From Anaeramoeba flamelloides (Eukaryota; Metamonada; Anaeramoebidae): a stretch of DNA of 64,000 bases. Positions 24,515 to 36,429 of this stretch are shown in pieces. Numbering within the stretch: position 1 is the first letter of the stretch; every line of letters starts with the position of its first letter. The stretch lies in NCBI GenBank assembly GCA_027625915.1, contig JANTQA010000070.1:1617001-1681000 (forward strand), in the 5' to 3' direction. The notes beneath the pieces were generated by a model that saw only the letters and a list, made by a program, of their open reading frames with translations, had not been told where the DNA came from and made no database searches. A program made the position numbers and the translations under genes.

Positions 24515-27500
24515 TTATTTTTTATTTTTTATTTTTGGTTGATAGTACAGGTCTGATAATTCGTGGATATCAAAACCAAACATTGTTGGTTGATATTTTT
24601 CCATTTCTTGCTTTTTCTCAAATTCTGGATATTTTTTAAGGAATAAATGTGCGAATTGTGATCCAAAATATGCACCATTTAATCCGGCAAATTTATAAGG
24701 TGGATTAAAAACCCTATTACATGCTGGACAGTATAATTTAACACACTTTTATTAATTATTTTTAATTCATGGGAAAGAAGGGAAGAGAAGAGAAGAGAAG
24801 AGAAAATAAAGGAAAGGAAAGGAAAGATTAAGAAAATAATAATCAATCATTAATAATTATCATAATTAAATTAAGAAATAAAAAAGGAAAAAAATGTAAT
24901 TTTACTGGAGACATTTCATTTTGACATTCTATTGGTAGAACTGGAGAATTTTTACATAATAATCTAGGGCATTGTCCAAAATCACCATTAACATATTTTT
25001 GTTTCATCTTTTCCATACCCTCATTTGTTAAAATGTAAGATGAATGTATTAACCCATATAAGATCGTTGATTCCTTTTCAATTAAATCATTTTCTTCCTC
25101 TGATCTTTTTTCTATAGAAAAAATAAAAAATCAAGGAATGGTAAAATAAAATATATAAATATAATATTATTTTAATGAATTTCATAAAGTTTTGTTAATA
25201 TTGTTATGAAGGCTATTTTTGAAAAGTTTAAAAATCAGCACTTAGATTAATGAAGTGAACAAGATATGAAACTTATGAATCCCAAAGAAATATATTTTTT
25301 AAAAATAATATGTAAAATTATCATAAAAAAAAAAAAAAAAATGATTTTTATTTATGTTTACAATAATACATGAGTACAAATAAATATGAAATCATTGAAT
25401 TTTCCAGAATGTTCAATAATATTTCAATGAAATTTTATTTATATTTCATTTGATGAATTTTGATGAAATTTTCTTTAAATTTCCTTTGATGAAATTTTGA
25501 TAAAATTTTCATAAAAAATTCCTCAAAAATGCCACAAATTTTCAATGAAAATTATGAAATGATTTTTTCAATCATTTTTTCATTACACTTATCACTACAA
25601 TTCTTGGGAAATATTATCTTTCTATCGGGTTTTTACTCCTCCTGTTTCAGTGGGAGTGTCTAGGTTTTCCAGGATTCGAAATAATTTAGTAAAATCATGG
25701 ATTTTACTAAATTCTTTCAAATCCTGGAAAACCTAACGACAGTGGATAATTTTTAATTTGGTCATGTAAATGATATAATATTTTTTTACTTTAATGTTTT
25801 AATTATTTTTCTTCTTCTCTTTTTTTATTTAGTAAATTTTCTTTGATTACTCCTTTCTCACAATAAATAAATTCTTGGGAAATATTCATTGGATTTTTCT
25901 CGCCTTTTCAAACGGTTCAAGTGTAAAAGGTAAGAGCTAAAATAAATTAACACTCTTAATAAAGCCTTTTAACCACTGTGTAAAAAAGGTTAGAATGTTT
26001 GTTAATTGTAAAAATTACTTTTCATTTTCAGTCATTTTTACAATTAATATAAATGGTTCATTTTTATTATCAATGATTATTGAGTCATTCTATGAGTTTA
26101 TAAAAAAACATTTAATAAGATTTCATTTTTTTATTTTTTATTTTTGGTATTTGTTTTTTGTTTGGATGTGGAATAGATATCAAATAGAACTTTGGCTTAA
26201 TTTAAGTCCTTTTTGATTTGATTAGGTGTTTTTTGTTTGCTTCTGTTATATATATTCTTCTTTTAACAACAATAAAAAAAGATATCTAAAAATAAAAAAG
26301 GGCTGCTAAAGTCCAAAATAAACAATAAATAGAAATGGAATGCCTAAAAATAAATTTGATAACCTCAAGAAGCAAAAATTTGGGAAACAATGGCGTTAGA
26401 AGACCTTTTAATGTTTGTATCGGAAAACAATTTTTATTGTTAAATTTATATTAATATCTTTTTTTTTTTTTTTCGATTTTTGATAGTGTTATTTCTTGTT
26501 TTCTTCACACAAAAACAATCAAAAAAGAAATATACCTTTGAAATTTCAATAAAAATTTCCATTGACTATTTCAAATGATGATTCGTTAAATTTCATTCAA
26601 AAATATGATAGATTTTCAATCCAATTACATTTTCTTTTCATGAAAAGTTTCCTTCAAAAATGGACTCAGATTCGTATCATTTTTGTTCTCATTTAAAGCG
26701 AAGACTTTCTATTTTTTAAAAAGTTGAAAAAGTTTTGTGTTCTTTACCCAAACCAAATAAAAATTAAATTTCAAAACACACCAATAAATATAAAAGCAAT
26801 TCACACTTGTACAATTAGATCTTTTATTTTGTTCTCTAATTCGCCAAATAACTACAAACTAAAAAATTTGTTTTATTGATCTGTTAGTTGATCCCTTACC
26901 CCTTCCAAACAAAAATAATTACTAATCTACTTTTCTTTATTAATCTGTGTGTTGGGTCGAGAATCTATCAAACCCAATAATTACCACTTATTCGTATCTA
27001 TGTCAGTTTTTTTTGATCACTGTAAACAGAAAATGATAAAAAATGGTAAAAATAGTTTATGGAAATCAAAATTATTTCCAAATTTATACTGAAATTGTAG
27101 TATTGGTTATTCTTTGAAGTATTTTAGCTGTGTTCAAAATTTTGAATTTTAGTCTGCATTATTTACAGAGTCGGTAAAAGGGCTTAAAAATCAAAATTAA
27201 GCACAAAAAAGTGTAAAAAAGAACAAAAAAAAAAGGTGTAAAAAATACAATGAAAAAAGGGACAAAAACGTATAAAAAACGTGTTTTAAGATTGTAGTTA
27301 TTTTAAAAGTTATCAAAACAATTGTTTTGCAAAAAATATAAAAAGAAAATTGATTTAATTTTTGAATTTTTTATGTAAAAAAATTCTCTGTGAAATTCTC
27401 AGACTTTAGATTTATTAGAAAAAAATAAAAATCTTTGATTTTTTATTCTTTTCTTTTGAATACCACCAGTAATGATGACAAAATTTTTTTTTTTGAGTTT

Positions 27501-29403
27501 ATTGGTTTTGTTCTTCCAAATTATTTACCATTATTATATTCAAACAAGTAAAAAGTGTCGAGAGAAATTACATCAAAAATTATTTTATTGCCTTTTAAAA
27601 GTATTTTTAAATCATCTATGCAAAACTTATCAATATTCAATACGTGTCTCAACACCAAAACACGATCTTATGAAAAAAGTGTTATTTTTTACGACTTTTT
27701 GGAATTTGAGATTTAATTCCATTCATTGAGTTACTTATTTTGTGTTTAAAAGTTTACTTTCAATTAAATTCAAATAATTAAATTATATTTCCACGATTTT
27801 TGAAAACTCTTTAAATAGATCTTAATGATAAATTCAATAAAAATTTTGGCAAACTTTTTGTTTCAATTTCCATTTTTATATATGTTTACTCAGCTTTTAT
27901 TAAAGACGAATACAATCTTTTATTAGTTACGCAAAGAAACTTTGACAAATTAGTTGATTTTCTCGATGTTCTTTGTCGTGGACTGTTTGATAGCAGATTT
28001 TATAAAAATGGAAATCGAACCAAAAAATATTTAATCTTTTTTTGATTGATCATTATTAAGAATTCTTTTTTTCTTCGGGGAATTAACCAAAAAAAGTGTT
28101 GGTTTGAATACTATTATTTTCCAATTAAAAAATGAAAATGTATCGTTCAAACATTCCAAAATAAATTTCTAATTTACAAGTTGAAAGAAAACCAAAGATC
28201 TTTACAACTTCTTTTAGAAATGATATTTTTAGGATATAATAAAACTTCCATAGTTAACTCTAAGACAAAATTTTTACTCTGCTAATTTGATTGTAGCAGT
28301 CATAAATAATATTCATTTTGGAAATTGAAATAAAAATTTTCATTTATTAATAGGAAAAGAACAGTAAAAAAAATTTTTTAAGTGTTAATTTTTACATTTT
28401 GTGAAAGACTCTGATTATTTGAGTGATAAATGGGAAATAATTTTTGTTTCGTCTTACTTTTTCTTTGTTTTTTTTTGGTGTGTGTTTCAAGCAAATAAAT
28501 TGATGTAATTTGTTGAGATCTTTTTAGTTTGATTTATTCCTTTTTAGTGTTAGTGTCAAAGTGTATTTTGGTTGTTTAATTGGGAATTCTAAATGAATGG
28601 AATATTTAAAGAATTGAAAAATGACAAGGAGATGAAATAACATCCCATTGAAATTTCAACTACTAGACTATACTTTTTGAAGTGTATTTTGGAACCAATT
28701 TTATAAATATAAAACTAAAGGGCTTTGAAATTCTTAGATCTCTAGGATTTTGAAGATCGGTTGTTAATAAAAATAAGACAAAACAAAGTCTGGATTTCAG
28801 ATCAGTAATTTGTAATAAACAGTATTCCCAAAACTTTTGAGAATACTATTTATTTTTTTTTTTATTCAAAAAAAAGTAATAAGTAAAACAACAAGTAATT
28901 TGGGGTTGTTTCATTTTTTAAACAAGAAAGAATTTGTTTTCTCATCTAAATAGCCTGCAAATTTTTGGTCATTAAAAAAGAAGTTAATATTTTATGCGAT
29001 CTATCTTATTTTGTAGAATTTTTGAATCAAGTGTATAGAATACAAATTTTAATTTGTTTTTTTGGTTTAACAGTAGTTTTGGTTTTTCATAAATTTCTTT
29101 TTTTTTTTCTTTTTGAAGAATAAAAAGGAAAATAAAAAGACAAAAGAAAAAGACAAAATAAAAAAACAAACCTAAGACTTTGTTCTCTTGATTTGTAATA
29201 ATTTCCATTGCTAAATCAAAATGTTTGAATTGTGGTTTTAAAAATTCAAAAGCTTCTTCATTTTTGAGATAAGAAAGCTCAATTTTGCAAAAAAATTCGT
29301 TTCCTTTTAAACTACAAAACCATTCAGAATATGTTTCTGTAAAAATCTCACTCATATTAGAAATTGACAATGAGTTTAATTGTTTTTCAAGTTTGTCTGT
29401 CAT
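24515..29403 (-). CDS. CSNK2B: Casein kinase 2 regulatory subunit beta
   Basis: Three exons: 29403-29172, 25111-24906 and 24745-24515, 669 nt in all, encoding 222 aa (family about 215). Exon 1 has SEWFCSLKGNEFFC, aligning with SWFCGLRGNEFFC of CK2 beta. Exon 2 has LIEKESTILYGLIHSSYILT and GDFGQCPRLLC. Exon 3 has VKLYCPACNRVFNPP, NGAYFGSQFAHLF and PTMFGFDIHEL. The four zinc cysteines are Cys125, Cys130, Cys152 and Cys155. The protein dimerises through this zinc site and docks two catalytic alpha subunits, steering substrate choice. Introns are 4,060 nt (GTTTGT...TATAG) and 160 nt (GTAAAA...AAAAG). The acidic loop is shorter and less acidic than in animals, and the usual N-terminal MSSSEE autophosphorylation motif is absent. 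The start ATG at 29403 lies only about 45 bases from element O. Confidence 0.95.
25660..25735. repeat. Hairpin (foldback) K
   Basis: TAGGTTTTCCAGGATTCGAA and the next ~16 bases pair with a reverse-complement arm ending TCCTGGAAAACCTA, around a 4-base CATG centre. Arms are about 36 bp. Similar TAGGTTTTC words occur at 45777-46030 and a reduced form at about 52440-52515, so it is probably the remnant or compact form of a foldback family. Confidence 0.7.
26990..27158 (+). repeat. Right-end fragment of an A/B-type element
   Basis: TCAAAATTATTTCCAAATTT followed by AGCTGTGTTCAAAATTTTGA ATTTTAGT matches the right end of repeats A and B. The left part cannot be aligned with confidence; CACACC near 26775 may be what is left of it. 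Confidence 0.5.
27818..28043 (+). other. Coding-like block of unknown origin
   Basis: An open stretch of about 75 codons on the plus strand, opposite to the CK2 beta gene in whose intron it sits, after a possible acceptor TTTAAATAG. It contains FIKDEYNLLLVTQRNFDKL and LVDFLDVLCRGLFDSRF, which look like globular protein rather than random AT-rich sequence. It has no start codon context, ends at TGA and has no partner exon I could find. It may be a gene relic or an exon of an unrecognised gene. Confidence 0.3.
28110..28365 (-). repeat. Dispersed repeat M, copy 2 (inverted)
   Basis: Reverse complement matches 10276-10525, including TTGATTGTAGCAGTCATAAA against TTACTGCTATAATCAAATTA. It lies within CK2 beta intron 1. 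Confidence 0.55.
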
Positions 29404-29447
29404 ATCCGATTAGCAAGTTGATGAAAATAAAAAAATGTTTACTTTAT

Positions 29448-29929
29448 TACTGTTGAGAGAAAAATGTTATTGAGAGAAAAATAGTTGGAAAGCAATTTTA
29501 ATTGGGAATATTACTGAAAATGATTTTTAATTTCAATCGTTTGTGAAATAACTAAAGGAAATAACAATAATCTACTTTTTAGAATAACGATTAATGTAAT
29601 TCTACTTTTTCAAAACCTTATCTTTTCAAAACCTTATCTCTTCATAATCTAAAGCAAGTTTAAAAATTACCATTTTCAGAATTAATAGTAAATTTTACTA
29701 AAGCTAGGATTTTTGTTAAAATAGCATGATCTACTTTAGTTATCAATCATTCAAATGAGTATTCTACACACACCACAGATTAATGAACTTGTAACACAAA
29801 TAAACCTGGATTTATATAAAATTCACCTAGTTATCAATTGGATTTGATTTTCAATTTTAATAATGTTTCCAATTAAAAATGGTGTCCAACCATTTTTCTG
29901 TGTACAACATTTTTCTCTCAATAGTTAAT
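29448..29929. mobile_element. MITE O just upstream of the CK2 beta start
   Basis: Left end CTGTTGAGAGAAAAATGTTA with AGAAAAATAGTTGGAAAGCA; the right end reversed reads CTATTGAGAGAAAAATGTTG then AGAAAAATGGTTGGACACCA. These make imperfect inverted repeats of about 70 bp, total about 480 bp. No coding frame. Its inner edge is about 45 bases from the CK2 beta ATG, so it occupies the expected promoter/leader region. Confidence 0.65.
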
Positions 29930-30702
29930 TGGGTTATTGAAATAAACTTTTCAACTTTTGTTTATTCTAACTTTATATGAAAAACATTAAAGTTAAAAAG
30001 AGAAACGGGACTTTACAGACATGATAAGAAGACTTTAAATAAAATAAGTACATAAGTATATTCCAAAAAAAAATAATGTGTAAAGGATATTAAAACTTGG
30101 AAATTGTATTTATTGATAATTGTTCTCAAGAATATATTGTCCTTAATTAAAAAGATTAAATAGATTTTTTCCAATTAAATTAACCTTTTCTTGTTAAAGA
30201 AGATAATCTAAAGTTAAAATCTTGAAAAAAATAAAAAAATACAGCAAGATGTTTGTTGGTAAAATTGAATTATCAATGATATATAGTATCACTTATTTCG
30301 ATTTATTTTACATTAGTTCAAAACATTTTCATCTATTTAGCAGTTAATTCCAAACAAAAGAAATCCTAAATAAAAAAAAAAAAAAATCAATTTTTTATCT
30401 GTTTATAAATTAAAAAGAATAAAACCTATGCAATATATTTTTTGTGTAATAGTTTCTGTGTATTTTTTAGTGTTTATTGGGTTTTCTGATCAATTATTTC
30501 AAAGCAAATTAAAACCGATATTTAAATCAATTTTTTACAACTTTTTTTAGATTATTATGAATTTGGAGATCATGATTTATTTTTGATTCTTCCAGAAATA
30601 AACTCTTTTACAGCAAAGGGGGGGGGTCAGTTTTGTTAAAGGAATGATACATGTTATATGATATTAATTCATTATTATTCTCAAAATAAATTTTCAATTT
30701 TT
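29930..30702. other. Intergenic, AT-rich
   Basis: No gene or repeat end recognised. A run of nine or more G occurs at about 30618. Confidence 0.4.
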
Positions 30703-31502
30703 AGATCTGATCATTTTTTATCAATTTTTTTTTTCTTTTCTTTTCTTTACTTTACATTTTTCTTTTTTTAATTAAATTTGTAAGAAAAAATTCAAACTTA
30801 AAATTAATTTTAAATAAATTAGGGTTTTTAAATTTTCTATTAAACTTTACACTTTTATCATTAAAAAATCATATTGTCAACAATTTTAATTTTCTTAAGA
30901 AATTGAAAAATTTTGTACGATGCGCTCCAATGAAAGTTGCCCTTTATATATATATATATATATTATTATTTTTTTATTAAATTTATGGTTCGTTCAGGTA
31001 TTTCTTTTATAATCACAACTCTAATCAGAATTTTATTATTCCTCTTATTTCTAAACAATCATAAACTCGATTTCACTTAAAAGTTGATTTCAGATAAAAA
31101 TAAAAAATTTATTTTTTTTAAGAATCAATCAACATATAATTGTTTAAAATGAAGAGAAATATTAAACTTCTGATTAGAGTCGAGGCTCAGAAAAGAAATT
31201 TCTGGAGGAAGTGAAAATTGTTCAAAAAAAAATAATATGTTAAAAAAAAAAAAAAAATGGGCTTCTTTCATTGGAGCACATCTTACAAAAATTTTCAATT
31301 TCTTAAGAAAATTAAAATTGTTGACAATAAGATTGTTTAATTATAAAAATGTTAGTTTAATAGAAAATACAAACTCTCAATTTTCTTAAAATTAATTTCA
31401 GGTTTTGAATATTTTTTTTTTTTTATTAAAGTTTGTTCTCAAAAAAAAAAAAAAGAAAGGACAAAAAGAAAAGAAAAAAAAAATTGATAAAAAATGGCCA
31501 GA
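30703..31502. mobile_element. Long palindromic element P (about 800 bp)
   Basis: The left arm starts TAGATCTGATCATTTTTTAT and the right arm, reversed, starts TAGATCTGGCCATTTTTTAT. Pairing continues through CAATTTTAATTTTCTTAAGA, GTACGATGCGCTCCAATGAA (right: GTAAGATGTGCTCCAATGAA) and inward to CTCTAATCAGAA. Nearly the whole element is one imperfect hairpin with arms of about 350 bp; a TA repeat lies near the centre-left. No coding frame. Confidence 0.75.
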
Positions 31503-32040
31503 TCTAAACCCCAATTAAAAATTTTTAACACACCAAAATTCGATTTGTGAAAAAAAAAAATTATTTAATCACTTTTCAAAGATTTACCAAATTAGAACCA
31601 TTCACTAATTGAAATGTTAACACCTTTTTATAAATTACAATACTCACAAAACAAAAAATAAATAATTATCAATACAAATCAATCATGGGTGTGTTAAAAA
31701 TTTTGGAGAGAGCAAAACAAAAAATACATTAGTAAATTTGTAAAAATTCTATTAGGAATATTGATCGATCAAAAGGTTAGATACTACCAACTAATTTTAT
31801 TTGAGTTCTTCTATTTGAAACAACTTTCAACTTTAACATAATATAAACCTTGTAGAAAAATTTTGATCCAACGAAGCAAATTACGTAATTCAAAAAATGA
31901 AATGAAAACAAAAACTAAAAGATGAAAAAATGATTTTCATATTTTTCAAAAATCAAAATTATCTCAAATTTCAATGAAATTGTATTGTTTTGATTGTTTG
32001 GAACGTTTTAGCTGGGTGGAAAATTTTGAATTTTAGTTTA
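31502..32040 (+). mobile_element. Repeat B, copy 3
   Basis: A near-identical full copy of the element at 22521-23035, starting TCTAAACCCCAATTAAAAAT and ending TTTGAATTTTAGTTTA. It abuts the right end of palindrome P, sharing the bases TCTA at the joint, so it probably inserted into the TA at that end. Confidence 0.75.
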
Positions 32041-32091
32041 AAAATTGAAAAATTTTTTTGAGGAGAATACTGGATTAAACTCATAGAATGT

Positions 32092-32140
32092 GTTCTATTT
32101 ATTCTATAAAACGGGGCCTCTTTGACTGAAAAAGAGTTTA
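32092..32140. repeat. Lone end of repeat G
   Basis: ATAAAACGGGGCCTCTTTGACTGAAA followed by AGAGTTTA resembles the right end of G copy 1 (GGGCCCCTATGACTGAAACA). No partner end is nearby. Confidence 0.45.
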
Positions 32141-32769
32141 GTATGGTTGATTCTTGTAAACAAATGAATTTTTCATTTTTGGCTATTTCCCTATGTGTGT
32201 AAGGGGATTTTTAACAATAATATCAGCAACAAACATAAATGGATAATAATCGTATTATCATGATAAGTCGATTTAATCACTACTTTATTGGTTTGTCAGT
32301 AAATTCTCATTTTGATGATGCCCCCTAAGTTTCTGTAAAGAGACCAAAAATAAAAATAAAAAAAAAATTTAAAAATAATTCGGAATAAAGATAAATTTTA
32401 TTATGTGTTTATAAGAAATGAGAAAACATTAAAAAATTATTATAATTGAAGATTAAAAAATAAAAATTAGTCTAAAATTATTCAAGACAAAAAAGAATCG
32501 AAAAAAGAATCAAATAAAAATAAAATAAATAAAAAAAGAAAAGAATGAATTTTTTCAATATAAAAAAATTCAATTAAGGGAGTTTATCAAAAAAGAAAAT
32601 GAAAAAAAAAAGTCTATTGTATTAAAAATTAAGATTTAAAATAAAAAGTGATTCAATAAAACCAAAAAAAAAAGAAAAGAAAAGAAAAGAAAAGAAGCAA
32701 AACAAAAAGAAAAAATAACAGATCTCGGAAAAATCAATTGTTTTTGAAGTAAAAAGCAAATTGCTTGAG

Positions 32770-33985
32770 TTAATTATGACGAACAACCCCATTGTCGCTA
32801 TAGGTGTGGCTGTAATCACAGCACAGCAAATGCTTTGGATAAGAAGAGGTTTTTCCAAAAGACTCTGAAGCGAAACAGTAGTTTTGGGGGGAAATTAGTC
32901 GGTGTGTATTTGTGAGGTTGTCAATTTTCCCAAATGAGATTGTTATTTCATCGCCAATTGACTCCATTTCCTCATCGCTTATTGTGTAATACTGGCCCTC
33001 ATCAGAGTGGATCTCGTTCATGTGATTCAAATGGCTAGGGGTATTTACACTCACCATTTCTGATTCCTCGTCTGAAAAGGACACAACATCTTCGCTAAAA
33101 GAGTCGTCATAGCTTTGGCCCTCCAATTGATCATTGGTGGACGTCGTGTCTTCGGAAATGGGCATCTCTACATGTGTTAGAATTGTAGACTTGTAACCGC
33201 TGAATGGTTGTTGGACAGAGGGCTCGTGGGTGTTTTTTTTGATAATTGTTGGTTTTTCATATTTGATATAAAGAGAACGGAGACGATTCAAATCAATGTC
33301 TTGTTCTTTGACTTTTTGCTCTTGTTCTTGTTCTTGTCCTTGTCCTTGTCCTTGTACAGTGGTAAGGTTTGGATACGGTTCTTTTGTTTGTGGGAATACG
33401 TTTATTCTTTTCGTGTTTATGGGCCGGTTTTGTTCTTGGGATTGATCTTGTGTTTTTTTTTGATTTTTGCTGTTAGTGTCCTGATTCTCTTTTTGTGTTT
33501 TGTTCGAAGACAGCACTATCAGTGCCGTGATTGCAGATTTTTCTTTTCTGGTTCGGTTTTTGAGTTTTCTTCGCAAAGCTTGCTTGAATTTTCCTTGTTT
33601 TGCTTTTGTATTTGTTTTTGTTTTTGTCTTAATTTTTGTAGTTGATCGTTTTTGTTTGGTCGAATTTTTTGTTTGGTTTGAAGAAAACTTCTTTTTGTTG
33701 GAACGGAACCTCCCAAACCTAATTTTTCCAAACTTTTTCTGAGAAACAGATTTTGTTTTGAAATGTGTCCTTTTTTTTTTTTATTTAGTTTGGTTATGGT
33801 TGTTGAGGTTAATGTTGACGAAGGAGAAGAATTGAAAATTTTGAAAAAAAAAACAATGTGATGGATAATTTAATCTTATGGTTTGTTTTTGTTTACAATA
33901 AATATCCCGAAAGGAAATATTTTTATTTAAAAAAAGTAAGAAAATATTCATACACTTGTGGTGTTAACACATCACTTGTGGACAT
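32770..33985 (-). CDS. Unrecognised basic/acidic low-complexity protein
   Basis: Proposed exons 33985-33954 and 33769-32770, joined by a 184-nt intron (GTATGA...AAAAAAG), give 343 aa in phase. The long exon has no in-frame ATG near its 5' end, and MSTSDVLTPQ from 33985 supplies one with matching phase. Residues about 11-100 are strongly basic (QKKFGKIRFGRF, KQALRRKLKNRTRKEKS). A Q/E repeat follows (QGQGQGQEQEQEQ, encoded near 33320-33360), and 200-300 is acidic with serines (SFSDEESEMVSV, SDEEMESIGDEI). The C terminus contains FGKTSSYPKHLLCCDYSHTY. No domain was recognised. A basic N terminus and acidic C terminus would suit a nuclear or nucleic-acid-associated protein, but this is a guess. 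The coding nature is supported by higher GC than the flanks and the long open frame. Confidence 0.55.
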
Positions 33986-34468
33986 TTTTTTTGCAATTTG
34001 GTTCTCGTTTTAAAAATTTGTGAAGTATTGAGTAGTTATAAAAAAAAAAAAAAAAAATGAAATTCCTTCTTTCCCAAATCCAAATTACCATCTCAAAATA
34101 ATGAGAAAACGGGGTGTTTTAAAACAGAAATTTTTCTCTCTTTTCTATTTTTACACAACTAATTTATTTTATTTGATCTTTTTAAAAATAATTTCTCTAA
34201 AAAAATACAAAAAGTAAATCATTTTTCACTTAATCAAAAAAAGAACTGAGACAACCAAAGGTAAAATATAATTGCTTTTTATGGTGTTATTTTTGTTGGA
34301 TTTGTTGAAATGATTCAAGATTTTCAAAATTACTTTAGCAATCAGATTTTTATTAATTTTTTTAAAAACCAATAAAAGTGGTGGTTGAAAAGGTTTGAAA
34401 TTAATGGCTGGTTATGTAATTTAACTTTGGTCAAAGATAAAATGAATAGTTTTTTCACTTTTCTTGCT
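33986..34468. other. Upstream flank of the 343-aa gene
   Basis: AT-rich with a poly-A run near 34038. Nothing else supported. Confidence 0.35.
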
Positions 34469-34703
34469 TACTGATAATTTCAAAGAAATATCATCAAATA
34501 TTTAATTCTTTTTTCAATTTTTAAAAATTGCTTTACACAAACTTTGGAGAAAGTATTTTAATCTTTTCCATGTTAAAAAACTTTATAAAATTGGTTGGGA
34601 TTCAACAAGTTCTTTTTGTGGAGTTTTTTTAAAAATTGAGATATGAGATTACAAAATGTGAAATTGAAGTAAAAATTTACCAAATTTATTTGAATTTATC
34701 AGG
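34469..34703. mobile_element. MITE L, copy 1
   Basis: Starts TACTGATAATTTCAAAGAAA and ends AAATTTATTTGAATTTATCA. The interior (GCTTTACACAAACTTTGGAG) matches copy 2 at 42862-43100, where the ends are cleaner inverted repeats. About 235 bp, no coding frame. Confidence 0.6.
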
Positions 34704-36429
34704 ATTGAATCAAAAAAATTCCGAAAGCTGTTCTAAATATTTTTTAATAGTTGCTTTTACAAGTTTGAAATGTTTTAAAATTTATACTTGTTCTTGAAAA
34801 TCCCTAAAAGTCATTTTTTTTTGAAAACTTTTAAAGATCTAAACTTTGTTTCTGTCAAAAGGGGTATCCAAAAACAAACACTTTTTTCAAGAGTCAATTA
34901 TTTTTGATAATTGACCATTTAAAGAACAAATAAAAAAAAAAATTTGAAAGTTGGAAAAAAGAGAAAAGATCCATCGCTCGTTGAAGATCTATACTCACAA
35001 GAATTTTGGCCTTTTTAATGTGAAAAAAAAGAGTTTCTTGCTTTTTAAAGACAATTACAAATTTTCAAGATTGAGTTATTTTTGGAAGGAAAAGATTTTG
35101 ATTTTGTCAAATAATAATTCATCAAAAGATATAAAGGGAAAGTGATCATCTCGAAAACAAACTTTTCTTCTAATTAAAACCAGACAAAAAACATAACAAG
35201 GATTCATAGAAACTGAAAGAGTTTTTCTAAAAAAGTTAGTTCCTAACAATTTCTGTAATAAACAACAGAATCTTTTTGAAACACCTTTACCTTGGTTTTC
35301 AGAAAAACATTCTCTCTTTTAAGTTGGTATTTAAAAAAAAAACAATTGTTTCTTTTTTGTAAAAGTCCATCATTTCCAACAAGACATTTTTTTGAATTAA
35401 TAAATGTGGTTAGTTTTTTTATAATGAAATTTTCACAGATTTGGTTTTGTGTTCAAGTTGAGTTAAGATATTGTTTGTATTATTTTCCCTTCTATTAAAA
35501 CGATTCTCAAGGAAGTGGGATCATTTTATATTTTTTGAAATTTTTAATTTCGACAATCTTTATGAGTTAAAACAACTTTTTAAGAGTGTGGTGTGATATT
35601 GAAACTTTGAAACCTAAATACCCGTCTCTTCGTTCTATTTTTGAAATGGACAAAATGCAAATCAAATTTAAAATGTTAATTTTTCTCAATTTTTAGGATC
35701 ATTTTTCGGTAGCAATTTTTTCTTGTATTAATTTGTGTAGTGAGCCTAAAAAATGGGTTTTAGTGACCGTTTGAAATAAATCAAAACGCAAACCAAAAAA
35801 AATACCCAAAAAGGTGTGTATTATGAACAAATCTTTTCTGTTTTAATACCAAATTAACAAGTCACCACACACAACAAAAGATAATCTTTTTTAAAATTTC
35901 AGGATTGTAAACCTTAACTTATTGAAATCAGAATGAAAAAAATTCGACAAATTTATATTTTCGAAGATGTTTCTTCTCCTTTTTCTTCATCATCTAAATT
36001 TGTACTATGACTCTATAAGAAATTACATTGAATTCTCGCCTCACTCTTCTTTATTATTATTTTTTACAAAACATTTAGTTACAAATTTGTTTTCAAAATT
36101 CTAATTTCTTTAATTTATTTCAAACAAAACAAAAACCAAGAACCTGACTTCAGAGATAAAGGAAAAATAATTGAAACCATCTAAATCCAAAAAAAAAAAA
36201 CAAAAAATCCAATCCAAAGAAAAAGAAAAATTGAGAAACAAATAAAAAATCATTATAATGAGTTTTAAATTAAATCAGAAAATAAACAATTATCAAATTA
36301 AATAAATATATCCAATATATCGATATTTTCAAAAAAAAAAAAAAAAATAAAAAAAATCCCAGATTTTCTTTCACATAATCTATGTTATGAGAATTAAATG
36401 AAAATAGACATTACAATTCATTTAGGAAA
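34704..36429. other. Intergenic with a lone element-E end
   Basis: At about 35850-35917 AATACCAAATTAACAAGT and AAGATAATCTTTTTT lead to GGATTGTAAACC followed by TTAA, the terminus of element E; its left end is not recognisable. Short frames at 34951-35145 and 35292-35498 show no family features. Confidence 0.45.

Larger units (their letters stand above)
25112..29171 (-). other. Intron 1 of the CK2 beta gene (4.06 kb)
   Basis: On the gene strand it begins GTTTGTTTTT and ends TTTTTTCTATAG. It holds a perfect-type hairpin (25660-25735), B-like sequence (26990-27158), a coding-like plus-strand block (27818-28043) and repeat M copy 2 (28110-28365). GATGAAATTT-type near-tandem words occur at 25420-25510. 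No CK2 beta exon is missing from the model. Confidence 0.75.

Noticed and set aside
33519-33731. Minus-strand frame with K/Q repeats next to the 343-aa gene
   Set aside because: It overlaps the basic part of that gene in a different frame, lacks an ATG start and ends without connection; the alternative frame continues for 333 codons.
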